Positions 38,169 to 46,473 of a stretch of 64,000 bases of DNA are shown here, one piece after another. The DNA is from CBDHFQ01 sp965262565 (GTDB taxonomy: Bacteria; Bacteroidota; Bacteroidia; J057): NCBI GenBank assembly GCA_965262565.1, contig CBDHFQ010000020.1, forward strand, positions 620,001 to 684,000, in the 5' to 3' direction. The notes beneath the pieces are model-generated. The model was not told the origin of the DNA. It saw nothing but the letters and a program-made list of their open reading frames with translations, and ran no database searches. A program made the position numbers and the translations under genes. Every line of letters begins with the position of its first letter. The stretch's first letter is position 1.

Positions 38169-40115
38169 TTATCTCAATAATTCTCCAATCTTACTACGAT
38201 TCCTTTGCCAATAATTGTAGTCTCGATTGTTTACAACAGCATTTCCATCTGCATCTACCGATAAGTACAGGTTGAGGCTGGCAGCATTCTTTTGCCAAAG
38301 ATTGAAATCCTGATTATTGATAATTCCATTTCCATCAAAATCTCCTGAATATAGGGCAAAGATATCTCCCAATGGTTTCAATTGCTCGGTACCTTTAGCC
38401 TGCTCGGAAGAGGTCGTAAAATCATATCGTGTAGGTGTATCTGTCAGTTTTATTGGGGCATTACTTAATACGCTTAAACTACTTTTGTGTGAAATTGAAA
38501 TATAAACTTCTTGAGCAGGAGATGATACTAAAGATATTCCTTTGGTTCCATCCATATCCAATATTTCCCCCTCTTTGTTTAGCAATGCTGCTCGTTGATA
38601 AATGACCTGATTGATATCAGATGCAGCTCTTAATTCAACCAATACCCAATCTATCACATCCTCGGAATATTGGTCTAAAAATTCATCACCCTCATACAAG
38701 AAAGGAGCCTGATCAAAAGGTTGGGAAGAAGGAAGCAATTGATTTTCTGCCAGCTTACTTTCCATATATCCCAACTCGAAATTGTACATGCTTTCCAGGA
38801 ATAATTTGGCTTCCAATCGTGGAGAAGGAGTGGGTTCTTCGGGTGTTTCAACGCTTTCGGAAAATATATATACATCTCTTGCCATCCAACGCTGAATGTC
38901 ACCATCTTGGCCTCTAAATCTTACTTCCTGAGTGCCTTCTGGAATGGTTATCTTAAAACTTCCATAAGAAACACCCCAGGGATCGGTCACATCGGTAGTA
39001 GATCCTGTGATTCTCTGAGCTTTGTTCCAATTGTTCCCCTCATCGAAGCTCACTTCTATGCTGTTAGAAACTCGTTGAATATCTGGAGCAGCAAATAAAA
39101 GGAAAGCATTAGGAGGAGCTGGTAGATCGAATGAAAGCGTAGGGTCGTCACTATCAGCAAATCTCGCATCAGGAACACTAATACTCATAGGAATCGCTGG
39201 TGCTATATAGAGATTGTCCCAATGCCAGGTGTTTTCCATTCCATTTCCACCTTTTCTGGAATTATAAACATAATGACCCATCATCACCGCAGCTTTGTTC
39301 CAGGGGATATTCACAGGATTTCCCTCAGCATCTGTTTCTGTATCCACCCACCAAAAATACGCTTGTCCTAAGGGGTGATCTTCGCGCAATTTCATACCTA
39401 ATCGAATGCTGTTGTTGGATATCCTTAATTCATAGGTATCCCTGGTTCCTTTAGAGGGCTTCACTAATTCTTCCAAACTCTTAAAAGCGGCGGGAAATTT
39501 GATCAACTTTCTCTCATTATCGGTCATCTCTATTTCAAAGTATCTTTTTCCGTTGAATAATCTCGTGTGAATCCATAATGCATTGGGAGCATAGCCTTCT
39601 AAATCAGGCGCCCAATCAGGTGCATGCAGAGGGTTGAAAGAAGCCAAAGGCATCAGGGTTATCGTCCACCAATCTCTTCCCTGAGCGGATTGATCAAAGG
39701 AAGATACATCTATAGTTACTACGGCCTCTCCTTGAGACAAGTCAACCAATTGATTGGGCATAATATTGATTAATCCATATCCGTCTGCGCGAAGATTTGT
39801 CATGAGGTGATTCTTGCAGCTGAAGATTACCTGATCATAAGCAGTGACCGGATGGGAAATTTCGTAATTATCCTCAGGATTATTTAAAAAAGGAGGTTCG
39901 CAATTAGGACCGTGATCGGCTACTGAAGGGTAAGGTTGGTATTGAGTCTGGACATCTCTGGAGTGAATGAAAATGGCATAATTCGGGGTTCCATAAAAGG
40001 ATTGCGGAGCAGCCGGATTCAGATTAAATTTCTCCCAAAAAATTTGTTGAGCGTAGCAAAGACTTGAAGTGGTCAACAAGGCCATCAACAATCGGATAGG
40101 TAAAGGAATGAGCAT
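38169..40115 (-). CDS. Secreted protein with C-terminal dockerin-like calcium-binding repeats
   Basis: 648 residues with signal peptide (LMALLTTSSLCYAQ). The first ~300 residues look like a beta-sandwich, perhaps glycan-binding (RDWWTITLMPLASFNPLHAPDW, WHWDNLYIAP), and a second beta-rich domain follows to about 420. The C-terminus has two EF-hand-like dockerin repeats, GDFDGNGIINNQDFNLWQKN and SVDADGNAVVNNRDYNYWQRN. In cellulosomes dockerins bind cohesins, but in Bacteroidota such tails occur alone and may act as a calcium-stabilised surface module. No catalytic residues were recognised. It stands alone between two pseudogenes. Confidence 0.75.
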   Translation of the reverse strand: MLIPLPIRLLMALLTTSSLCYAQQIFWEKFNLNPAAPQSFYGTPNYAIFIHSRDVQTQYQPYPSVADHGPNCEPPFLNNPEDNYEISHPVTAYDQVIFSCKNHLMTNLRADGYGLINIMPNQLVDLSQGEAVVTIDVSSFDQSAQGRDWWTITLMPLASFNPLHAPDWAPDLEGYAPNALWIHTRLFNGKRYFEIEMTDNERKLIKFPAAFKSLEELVKPSKGTRDTYELRISNNSIRLGMKLREDHPLGQAYFWWVDTETDAEGNPVNIPWNKAAVMMGHYVYNSRKGGNGMENTWHWDNLYIAPAIPMSISVPDARFADSDDPTLSFDLPAPPNAFLLFAAPDIQRVSNSIEVSFDEGNNWNKAQRITGSTTDVTDPWGVSYGSFKITIPEGTQEVRFRGQDGDIQRWMARDVYIFSESVETPEEPTPSPRLEAKLFLESMYNFELGYMESKLAENQLLPSSQPFDQAPFLYEGDEFLDQYSEDVIDWVLVELRAASDINQVIYQRAALLNKEGEILDMDGTKGISLVSSPAQEVYISISHKSSLSVLSNAPIKLTDTPTRYDFTTSSEQAKGTEQLKPLGDIFALYSGDFDGNGIINNQDFNLWQKNAASLNLYLSVDADGNAVVNNRDYNYWQRNRSKIGELLR

Positions 40116-40426
40116 AGCATTGGTGTCTGTAAAGGTAATGTCGGAATAACGATTATATTCAAAAAATATTTAGTGAGTGTAGTATTACCTCCTGCTAAAT
40201 GTGAGGATGCTGCTGTCGGGTTTTAATTTGACAATATAGCAAGCATCCTTCAGTACAAAATAATATAATTGTATGGAGATCTTTTGATAGAAGGTTGCAT
40301 TTCGGATGAAGGAAGGCTTTATTTATGACCGGATAGTAGGGAATCTGATCCTTTAAGAGTTTTGTTAGAGAATGTATTTAAAACAAATCAATGATTATTC
40401 GTTGTTAAAAAAAGTAAAATTAACAA
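40116..40426. other. Divergent intergenic region before the Rieske gene
   Basis: 311 A/T-rich bases between divergent genes. AGGATGCT at 40204-40211 pairs with AGCATCCT at 40242-40249 around a 30-base loop, and the stem extends by a few bases with a bulge; it may be a regulatory stem-loop. No gene seen. Confidence 0.5.
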
Positions 40427-40873
40427 ATGAAAAGGAAAAAATTTATTCAACAGATAGGGGCTACGGCACTTATCGCTTCAATGGGTATTTCTTTGGAAAG
40501 CTGTACCTATGATACGGTAGAAACCGTTACGCCAACGAATCCTAACACGCCAACTACCCCAAATCCCACTAACGGAATTTCTGTAGATTTGGATGATAAT
40601 ATGTTTAGTGCTTTGTCAGTAGAAGATAGTTGGTTATTACATCCTTCGGAAAATATTTTAATAGCTAATGTGAATGGACAATTTCTGGCTTTTTCCAGTA
40701 GCTGCCCACATTCAGGATGTACCAGAGATTGGGTGGATTTTGATGGGAAATACCAGTGTAATTGTCATGGTTCTCGATTCAATTTAAATGGATCATTAGA
40801 TAGAGGCCCTGCTACAAGTGGATTAACACAACTCACAGTAACTCAACAAGGACAGACCATCATTATTTCTTAG
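40427..40873 (+). CDS. Secreted Rieske 2Fe-2S lipoprotein
   Basis: 148 residues. The N-terminus (MKRKKFIQQIGATALIASMGISLESC) is a lipoprotein signal with Cys about 26, followed by a Thr/Pro/Asn linker. The Rieske domain has box 1 CPHSGC (Cys 93 and His 95 as ligands, Cys 98 for a disulfide) and box 2 CNCHGSRF (Cys 111 and His 114 as ligands, Cys 113 for the disulfide), as in high-potential Rieske proteins. It would shuttle electrons at the membrane. There is no cytochrome b or oxygenase gene next to it, so its partner is unknown; it could be an arsenite oxidase-like or small electron-transfer Rieske protein. Confidence 0.88.
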   Translation: MKRKKFIQQIGATALIASMGISLESCTYDTVETVTPTNPNTPTTPNPTNGISVDLDDNMFSALSVEDSWLLHPSENILIANVNGQFLAFSSSCPHSGCTRDWVDFDGKYQCNCHGSRFNLNGSLDRGPATSGLTQLTVTQQGQTIIIS

Positions 40874-40994
40874 GACAATTTCGATTACACCGCAGACCTG
40901 TAACACCCGTTTATTTATTAATCCAGATCACCATTTTTTTTGTTGGTAATGTATGTTGCCAATGTGTAATGACTACCTGTTTTGCTTTAGTCAG

Positions 40995-41917
40995 CATCAA
41001 ATAGGGAATGGATAATTTTATGTGCAGAACGAGTTAGGAATCCCGATAGGTTCCATAAAAGCTACCGTATTAATAGAGACCGTATTAGCAAGTTTTGAAT
41101 GGAATGAAATCTTATATGAATTAAGAGATCATTCGGCAGGAATAAGTTGTGGCAGATGGGATTATATTTTTTCTTATATCAAAAAGCTTCACAACCGGAT
41201 TTTCTTATACCTGATAGATCTCAGATAACTATAAACAGTCTATTTATGAGAGCTTATTCCTTGATGGTCATTAAAACCTGCCACCGAAGGGGAGCCCACG
41301 CTATGGGAGGAATGGCAGCACATATTCCTATGAAAGATAATACAGAAGCTAATGCAGCCGCTCTGGAAAACGTTAGGCTGGATAAAGAGCGAGAAGTATT
41401 CAATGGACATGACGGTACATGGGTAGCCCATCCCGGCTTAGTAGAGATTGCCATGCAGGTATGTGACAAATCTATGGTCGAATCCAACCAGATGCATAGA
41501 TTGAGAAACGATATAGATATCACCGCTAAGGACTTATTAGAATTGCCTGTAGGAACGATCACCGAAGAAGAAGTAAGGAAAAACATTGATGTGGGAATAC
41601 AATATATTGAAGCATGGTTAAGAGGAAGCGGCTGTGTGCCTATTTATAGAAGATCCTGCTACCGTGGAAATCTCGCGCATTCAGGTGTGGCATTGGATCC
41701 ATCGTCCAGGAACTACTTTAACTGATGGAAGGTCTATTGATATAGCATTATATCGTCAGATATTGCGCGAGTAATTTGATCATATTAAAGAAAGCGTCGG
41801 AGCTTCAGCCTTTGCCAATAGAAAATTTCAGGAAGCTGCATCCCTTTTTGATAAAAGGGAATTGTTTCTACCACTGCTTTATTAGGTAGTACAGAATTAG
41901 AGCAATTTCTTTCTTAA
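40995..41917 (+). pseudogene. Glyoxylate-shunt remnant: malate synthase (aceB) C-terminal half fused to an isocitrate lyase (aceA) tail
   Basis: Malate synthase motifs appear in order but in different frames: QNELGIPIGSIKATVLIET and ELRDHSAGISCGRWDYIFSYIKK (41022-41195), then PDFLIPDRSQI, RAYSLMVIKTCHRRGAHAMGGMAAHIP, DGTWVAHPGLV, VGIQYIEAWLRGSGCVPIY (to about 41648), then EDPATVEISRIQVWHWIHRPGTT, with a TAA at 41772, and HIKESVGASAFANRKFQEAASLF. Shortly after, 41864-41917 reads STTALLGSTELEQF and stop, matching the C-terminal tail of isocitrate lyase. The N-terminal half of AceB and nearly all of AceA are gone. An in-frame stop at 41013 also breaks the start. The gene pair is clearly dead. 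Confidence 0.85.
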
Positions 41918-41970
41918 GCAGACATCATGCAATAATAGTTGTAGTTAATCGTACCGTTGTTTGGATAAAT

Positions 41971-42003
41971 AAAAGATAGACCAGGGAGACATATCCCCGG
42001 TCT
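41971..42003 (-). terminator. Probable terminator of the GNAT gene
   Basis: On the minus strand AGACCGGGG pairs with CCCTGGTCT (one mismatch) around an 8-base loop, followed by ATCTTTTATTT. It lies about 40 bp after the GNAT stop. Confidence 0.6.
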
Positions 42004-42039
42004 CAGTTAACTAACCTAGATCTACTGTCAAAGATGGAG

Positions 42040-42531
42040 TTATTGTATGGTACTGATAGAAATAGGATGATATTCAAATAATTGAAAGAAACCTGCATCT
42101 CCCGATTTCTTAAACCCTAATCTTTGCATAAGCCTGGAAGCTGGATTCAGATTACTAATTTTTACTTTTATAGGGATTTTATGGTTGATGCTTTCTTCCA
42201 TGATTTGGCGTATGATTAATGTGCCAATACCGTGATTTCTAAAGGATTCTTTGATAACCAATTCCAATATTCGGATTTCATCAGATTTTCTCTCAATCAA
42301 CACATAGCCAATCTCACTTTTTCCCAATTTGATGATCCATTCCATAGCAAAGGGAAAGCTTTCCTTGATAAAGTATTGTCGTTTAGCGAATTGGTCTAGG
42401 AGAAATGCATTTTTTTCTATGGGATTTCCATTTTCAATTCCCTGTTGACTTTCCCTCATACTAAGGGATAGATGGAAGATAAAGCTTTCATCTTCGGAAA
42501 TAGCCGGACGGAGCGATAATTGCGTAATCAT
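42040..42531 (-). CDS. GNAT-family N-acetyltransferase
   Basis: 163 residues. The acetyl-CoA loop is FRNHGIGTLIIRQIMEE (R/Q-x-x-G-x-G type) at about 101-117, after the beta-strand ILELVIKESF, and the C-terminal ASRLMQRLGFKKSGDAG is the usual GNAT motif. It transfers an acetyl group from acetyl-CoA to an amine on a small molecule or protein, which cannot be told from here. It is cytoplasmic and stands alone between the aceBA remnant and priA, on the same strand as priA but after its end. Confidence 0.88.
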   Translation of the reverse strand: MITQLSLRPAISEDESFIFHLSLSMRESQQGIENGNPIEKNAFLLDQFAKRQYFIKESFPFAMEWIIKLGKSEIGYVLIERKSDEIRILELVIKESFRNHGIGTLIIRQIMEESINHKIPIKVKISNLNPASRLMQRLGFKKSGDAGFFQLFEYHPISISTIQ

Positions 42532-42710
42532 TATTTACAAGATCAGAGTAAAAGAGATATAAATAATAAATGGACCAGATAGTCTTTCTTGTGATATATC
42601 CAAGTCTATATGATTCCAAAATTTATTAATATAATTTTTTAAAAAAGATATATAATCGGTATACATATTTCATATGTACAAAAAATATTAATAGCTAAAT
42701 GGAATGCCCG

Positions 42711-45170
42711 TTAGACGGGATCTACATCCACGATAATGCGAAGTGTTTTTACTGGAGCTTTCTCATAGTAATTATCAATCAACTGTTGGAGCTTTTCTCT
42801 CAACCCATGAGAGGAAATCTTTTTGGTCAATTTTATCAGAAATTGCATGCGATACTGATTTCTCACTCTGGCTACCAGGGCGTAGTCAGGTCCTAATAAG
42901 TTGTTCCCAAAAAATGGCTTCAGAATGCTATTTAATCTCAAACTTTCTTTCTCAATAAATTCTTTATCTTTATGCCGAAATTCTATTCGGATCAGTCGTG
43001 TATATGGAGGATAGTGGAGCGGTTTCCGATGATCAATCTCCGCATGGTAAAAATCTGCATATGGATTTGCGATAGACTGGAGGACCACATTTTCCGGAGC
43101 CAATGCCTGGATAATCACTTGTCCTTTTTTAGTACTTCTACCAGCTCTACCACTTACCTGGGTGAGTAATTGGTGTCCATATTCGTAAGCTCTAAAATCT
43201 GGAAAAGATAGGATATGATCAGCGTGAATGACACCAACCAGCGTTACATTTTCGAAGTCTAAGCCCTTAGAAACCATCTGGGTCCCAACTAGAATATCAA
43301 TTTGCTTATTTTCAAATCGATTAATGATTTGCTGAAAGCCAAGTTTTGTTCGGGTAGTGTCTAAATCCATTCGCTGAACAGTATATTCGGGAAAGTATTC
43401 AAGGACTTCTTCCTCTATTCGCTCTGTACCAATCCCTGCTCGCCTGAGGGTATAGTGATTACAATAACTACATTGGTTTTGCTGAAAGGTAGTATATCCA
43501 CAGTAATGGCAGCGTAAGTGCTGTTTCTCCTTGTGAAAAGTAAGGCTAATATCACAATTGATACATTGAGGGACATTTCCGCAAGTTTCGCAAATAAGGT
43601 AGGGAGAATATCCTCTACGATTTTGGAATAAGATCGCTTGCTCCCCTTTTGAAAGTGTCTCTTGTAGCGCTTCCATCAACACGGAGGAAAAGATACCTTT
43701 TTGAAGTCGTTTTTTCTTTTGAAGACGCATATCGACTATATGAATATCTGGCATTTGGGCCGCGATAGCTCGCTTGTGAAGTTCTACCAGGGCGTATTTT
43801 CCCAGTAATGCGTTTCTGTAACTCTCAAATGCAGGGGTAGCAGATCCTAATAGAATAGGTATACCTTCCTGTTTAGCGTAATAAATAGCCAGATCTCTGG
43901 CGTGATACCTTGGGGCAGGTTCATGTTGTTTAAAGGAAGTATCGTGCTCTTCATCCACTACGATTAATCCCAACTCTTGAAACGGCAGGAAAATGGAAGA
44001 ACGAACCCCGATAACTACTTCATACTCTCTTCTTTGAACCTTTTGCCAGATTTCTACCCGTTCGTGGTCATTAAATTTACTATGGTATATGCCTACTTTA
44101 GTGCCCAACTCATTTCGTACCCTATCAATGATTTGCTTAGTCAAGGTAATCTCAGGCAGAAGATATAATACTTGCTTTCCAGCAGCTAATTGCTCTTTAA
44201 TTAACTCTATATAAATCAATGTTTTACCACTTCCGGTAATCCCGTGTAGAAGGACAGGTCTGGAAAGCTGTTCTGTAAAATAAGATCGAATTTCTCTTAA
44301 AACCCTTTGTTGCCCTTCATTTGGAACGATGCTTTTAGGCTTAATTTCATATCCATAAAGTTCCATTCGGTCAATCTGGATTTTTTCTTCCGTCAGGATT
44401 CCCTTCTTTACCAATTGTTTAACTACATGGCTTCCTATGTTGAGTTCTTTCAGGGTTTCCGATTTGGGTAGAGGCTTATCCTTGTAAAAGGCTTCTACCA
44501 CTCGCATCAACAGATTCTCCTGAGATTCTTGCTTTGAGGTAAATTGATCGAATACCCTCCTTAAGGCATCTTCTTCTGTATAGGCTTCTTTTAGTTTGAG
44601 AAAAGTTTTATACCTGGGCTTATATTTTTCTTCTACCTGCTGGTATGTTCGAATATAGTGTCTCTGCTCCATCACCTTTAACCTGGGATTGGGATTAACC
44701 ATATCCCAGATATCTGAAACCTCTTTAAAGGTCAAAACAGGTTGGATACTTAACGCTTCTACCAGCATAAATTCCTTGTCATCGAGTTTTGCCTTTTCCC
44801 AATCAACTCCAGGGTTTAACTCAATTTTCATAGCACTTTCCGGCTTTAATCCCGCCGGAAGAGCGGCTTTTAACACTTCTCCTTCTGTACACATATAATA
44901 GAAGGAAATCCATTTAAATAGTGCCAATTGGGAGGGACCTAGGACAGGAATTTCATCTAGTACTTCTTCTAAAGGCTTTAGGGGAATATCAAAAGATTCT
45001 TCTTTCCCTTCAGATAAATCCCGTATTACTCCAGTATATATCTTTCTCGTACCAAACTGAACCAATACCCTTTTTCCAATTTGGACCTGAGCCGCATGAG
45101 TTGGCCGAACCAGATACTGAAAATTTGATTTTATGGGAACGGGTAAAATTACTTCTGCAATCAATGCCAC
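42711..45170 (-). CDS. priA: Primosomal replication-restart helicase PriA
   Basis: 819 residues, normal for Bacteroidota PriA. Residues 1-100 are the 3'-DNA-end binding domain (AEVILPVPIKSNFQYLV). The helicase core has Walker A GITGSGKT at about 310-317, DEEHD at 406-410, and SATPAFES. Eight zinc-binding Cys lie at about 527-570 (CETC, CINC, CHYC, CSYC), inserted in the second RecA-like domain. Motifs VGTQMVSKGLDFENVTLVGV and QVSGRAGR follow. PriA reloads the replisome at stalled forks and is a housekeeping gene, a fixed point in an otherwise variable region. Confidence 0.97.
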   Translation of the reverse strand: MALIAEVILPVPIKSNFQYLVRPTHAAQVQIGKRVLVQFGTRKIYTGVIRDLSEGKEESFDIPLKPLEEVLDEIPVLGPSQLALFKWISFYYMCTEGEVLKAALPAGLKPESAMKIELNPGVDWEKAKLDDKEFMLVEALSIQPVLTFKEVSDIWDMVNPNPRLKVMEQRHYIRTYQQVEEKYKPRYKTFLKLKEAYTEEDALRRVFDQFTSKQESQENLLMRVVEAFYKDKPLPKSETLKELNIGSHVVKQLVKKGILTEEKIQIDRMELYGYEIKPKSIVPNEGQQRVLREIRSYFTEQLSRPVLLHGITGSGKTLIYIELIKEQLAAGKQVLYLLPEITLTKQIIDRVRNELGTKVGIYHSKFNDHERVEIWQKVQRREYEVVIGVRSSIFLPFQELGLIVVDEEHDTSFKQHEPAPRYHARDLAIYYAKQEGIPILLGSATPAFESYRNALLGKYALVELHKRAIAAQMPDIHIVDMRLQKKKRLQKGIFSSVLMEALQETLSKGEQAILFQNRRGYSPYLICETCGNVPQCINCDISLTFHKEKQHLRCHYCGYTTFQQNQCSYCNHYTLRRAGIGTERIEEEVLEYFPEYTVQRMDLDTTRTKLGFQQIINRFENKQIDILVGTQMVSKGLDFENVTLVGVIHADHILSFPDFRAYEYGHQLLTQVSGRAGRSTKKGQVIIQALAPENVVLQSIANPYADFYHAEIDHRKPLHYPPYTRLIRIEFRHKDKEFIEKESLRLNSILKPFFGNNLLGPDYALVARVRNQYRMQFLIKLTKKISSHGLREKLQQLIDNYYEKAPVKTLRIIVDVDPV

Positions 45171-45195
45171 CTGCTACAATAATTAATGTCCTAAA

Positions 45196-45209
45196 AGCGT
45201 TTTAACGCT
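45196..45209. promoter_or_regulatory. 14-bp palindrome upstream of priA
   Basis: AGCGTT-TT-AACGCT, a perfect inverted repeat 26 bp before the priA start codon. It could be an operator; the loop is too short for an RNA hairpin. Confidence 0.35.
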
Positions 45210-45370
45210 GTTAAATTTAGTTTTTTTTTCTCAAATAGATAGAATCAGTAGCAGTAATTCTATTATTTTTTGAAGCCAGAAAACGTCTGCTAATAAATTT
45301 AGGTGAGAAGGTGTTCTCTGGTATTTTTATTGTTCTCCACAGGACCAGCTCCCAACCGGTCGAATTAATT

Positions 45371-45389
45371 ATACGTTATTATAACGTAT
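45371..45389. promoter_or_regulatory. 19-bp perfect inverted repeat, possible operator
   Basis: ATACGTTA-TTA-TAACGTAT lies 229 bp before the plus-strand gene and 201 bp before priA. Eight perfect base pairs with a 3-base centre fit a dimeric regulator site, but no repressor gene is next to it. Confidence 0.4.
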
Positions 45390-45617
45390 GGATAGTTATG
45401 GCATCTTAGTTGTCGTAACTAGATATATTTTATCATTGTATACAAATGGTGCTTGAAAGAACTAACATTTAAAAACAATTGTACATTTTCTTTGATCAAA
45501 TGGATCAAAACTGTTAATTATTACCCTTTTTACAAATATTTTGACGCTCTGGCCACCGTATTACCTAAAAATGCAATGAATCTCGTACATTGTGACTATC
45601 TAGCTAACTATGTCTGA

Positions 45618-46376
45618 ATGAAAAGAAATATACTTCTATTGTGGCTAATCTCTCTAAGTATTTCCGTACTTGCCCAATCTGATTTGTACGTAGGCGGCGT
45701 AACAGCTAACGTCTTAGATGCTGATGGAAAACTCATCGAGATATTTTATAATCTTGAAGATAGAGCCTTAGAAGATCGGTATTATATCGTGACATTATAT
45801 GGAGTTTTTGACAATACAAAAAAACAACTTACAAATGTTTCAGGAGATGTAGGGGATAGTGTACGTGTAGGAAATAATAAGATAGTATGGGACGCAGCAG
45901 AGGAATACCCTCGCTTAAGGGGGGATGTATATTTTGAAGTAAGGGTGGTTCGTGCTTTTGATATGTTAAAACCTGAAGAAGGTACTGTCTTGAAGAGAGG
46001 AAATGAATTTACATTTGAATGGTTTGGTGAGGGAAGTAATTCGGATTCATTATTGTTGGAACTGTACCAAAATAAGGTGTTGATCGCCACACTGGATACA
46101 GTTTATGGAGAAACTCATTATTTATGGAAAGTGCCTATCAGAAATCCGGTAGGAGAGGGGTTTCAATTAAAAATTACGGGTACGGAAGCGACGAATATTG
46201 AGGCCTTTAGTAAAGAATTTACGATCAAAAGAAGGATTCCTTTAGCGGTACAACTATCGGGATTGGGAATAGCGGTGATTGCAGGAACCTTGGCATTAAT
46301 ATTAGATGGAGGAGGTCCAGGAGAAACGGATCTTCCACCGCCTCCGAATGGAGGAGTTCCAGATACAGGAGAATAA
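45618..46376 (+). CDS. Exported Kre9-like (Ser-Thr-rich family) domain protein with C-terminal membrane segment
   Basis: 252 residues, signal peptide 1-20 (LISLSISVLAQ). Residues about 20-110 contain the Bacteroidota motif NKIVWDAAEEYPRLRGDVYFEVRVV. Residues about 113-205 (MLKPEEGTVLKRGNEFTFEWFG, HYLWKVPIRNPVGEGFQLKITG) resemble the Kre9/KNH-type domain PF10342, which packs as a beta-sandwich. A hydrophobic segment (VQLSGLGIAVIAGTLALIL) is at about 210-228, followed by a Gly/Pro-rich tail (GGGPGETDLPPPPNGG). It lies 97 bp before the giant propeller gene on the same strand. It may anchor, chaperone or export that protein; this is inferred from position only. Confidence 0.75.
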   Translation: MKRNILLLWLISLSISVLAQSDLYVGGVTANVLDADGKLIEIFYNLEDRALEDRYYIVTLYGVFDNTKKQLTNVSGDVGDSVRVGNNKIVWDAAEEYPRLRGDVYFEVRVVRAFDMLKPEEGTVLKRGNEFTFEWFGEGSNSDSLLLELYQNKVLIATLDTVYGETHYLWKVPIRNPVGEGFQLKITGTEATNIEAFSKEFTIKRRIPLAVQLSGLGIAVIAGTLALILDGGGPGETDLPPPPNGGVPDTGE

Positions 46377-46396
46377 TGATATATGATAAAGATAAA

Positions 46397-46404
46397 TACT
46401 TTTG
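46397..46404 (+). promoter_or_regulatory. -7 box upstream of the giant propeller gene
   Basis: TACTTTTG followed by C matches the Bacteroidota TAnnTTTG consensus. It lies 70 bp before the start codon, in the space after the Kre9-like gene. No clear -33 TTG element was seen, so the giant gene may also be read through from upstream. Confidence 0.5.
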
Positions 46405-46473
46405 CGCCATATAGCCATATAAATAACAATGAAAGGTGAGTTATAATAAGGAATCAAATCGGTAGATACGCAT

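Larger units (their letters stand above)
45171..45617. other. Divergent intergenic region between priA and the Kre9-like gene
   Basis: These 447 A/T-rich bases hold two palindromes, 45196-45209 near priA and 45371-45389 in the middle. No gene or RNA was recognised, and no clear -7 box was found for either gene. Confidence 0.6.

Noticed and set aside
42706..42720. Hairpin CCCGT-CTA-ACGGG at the end of priA as terminator
   Set aside because: The stem is only 5 bp with a 3-base loop, includes the stop codon and has no T-tract after it.
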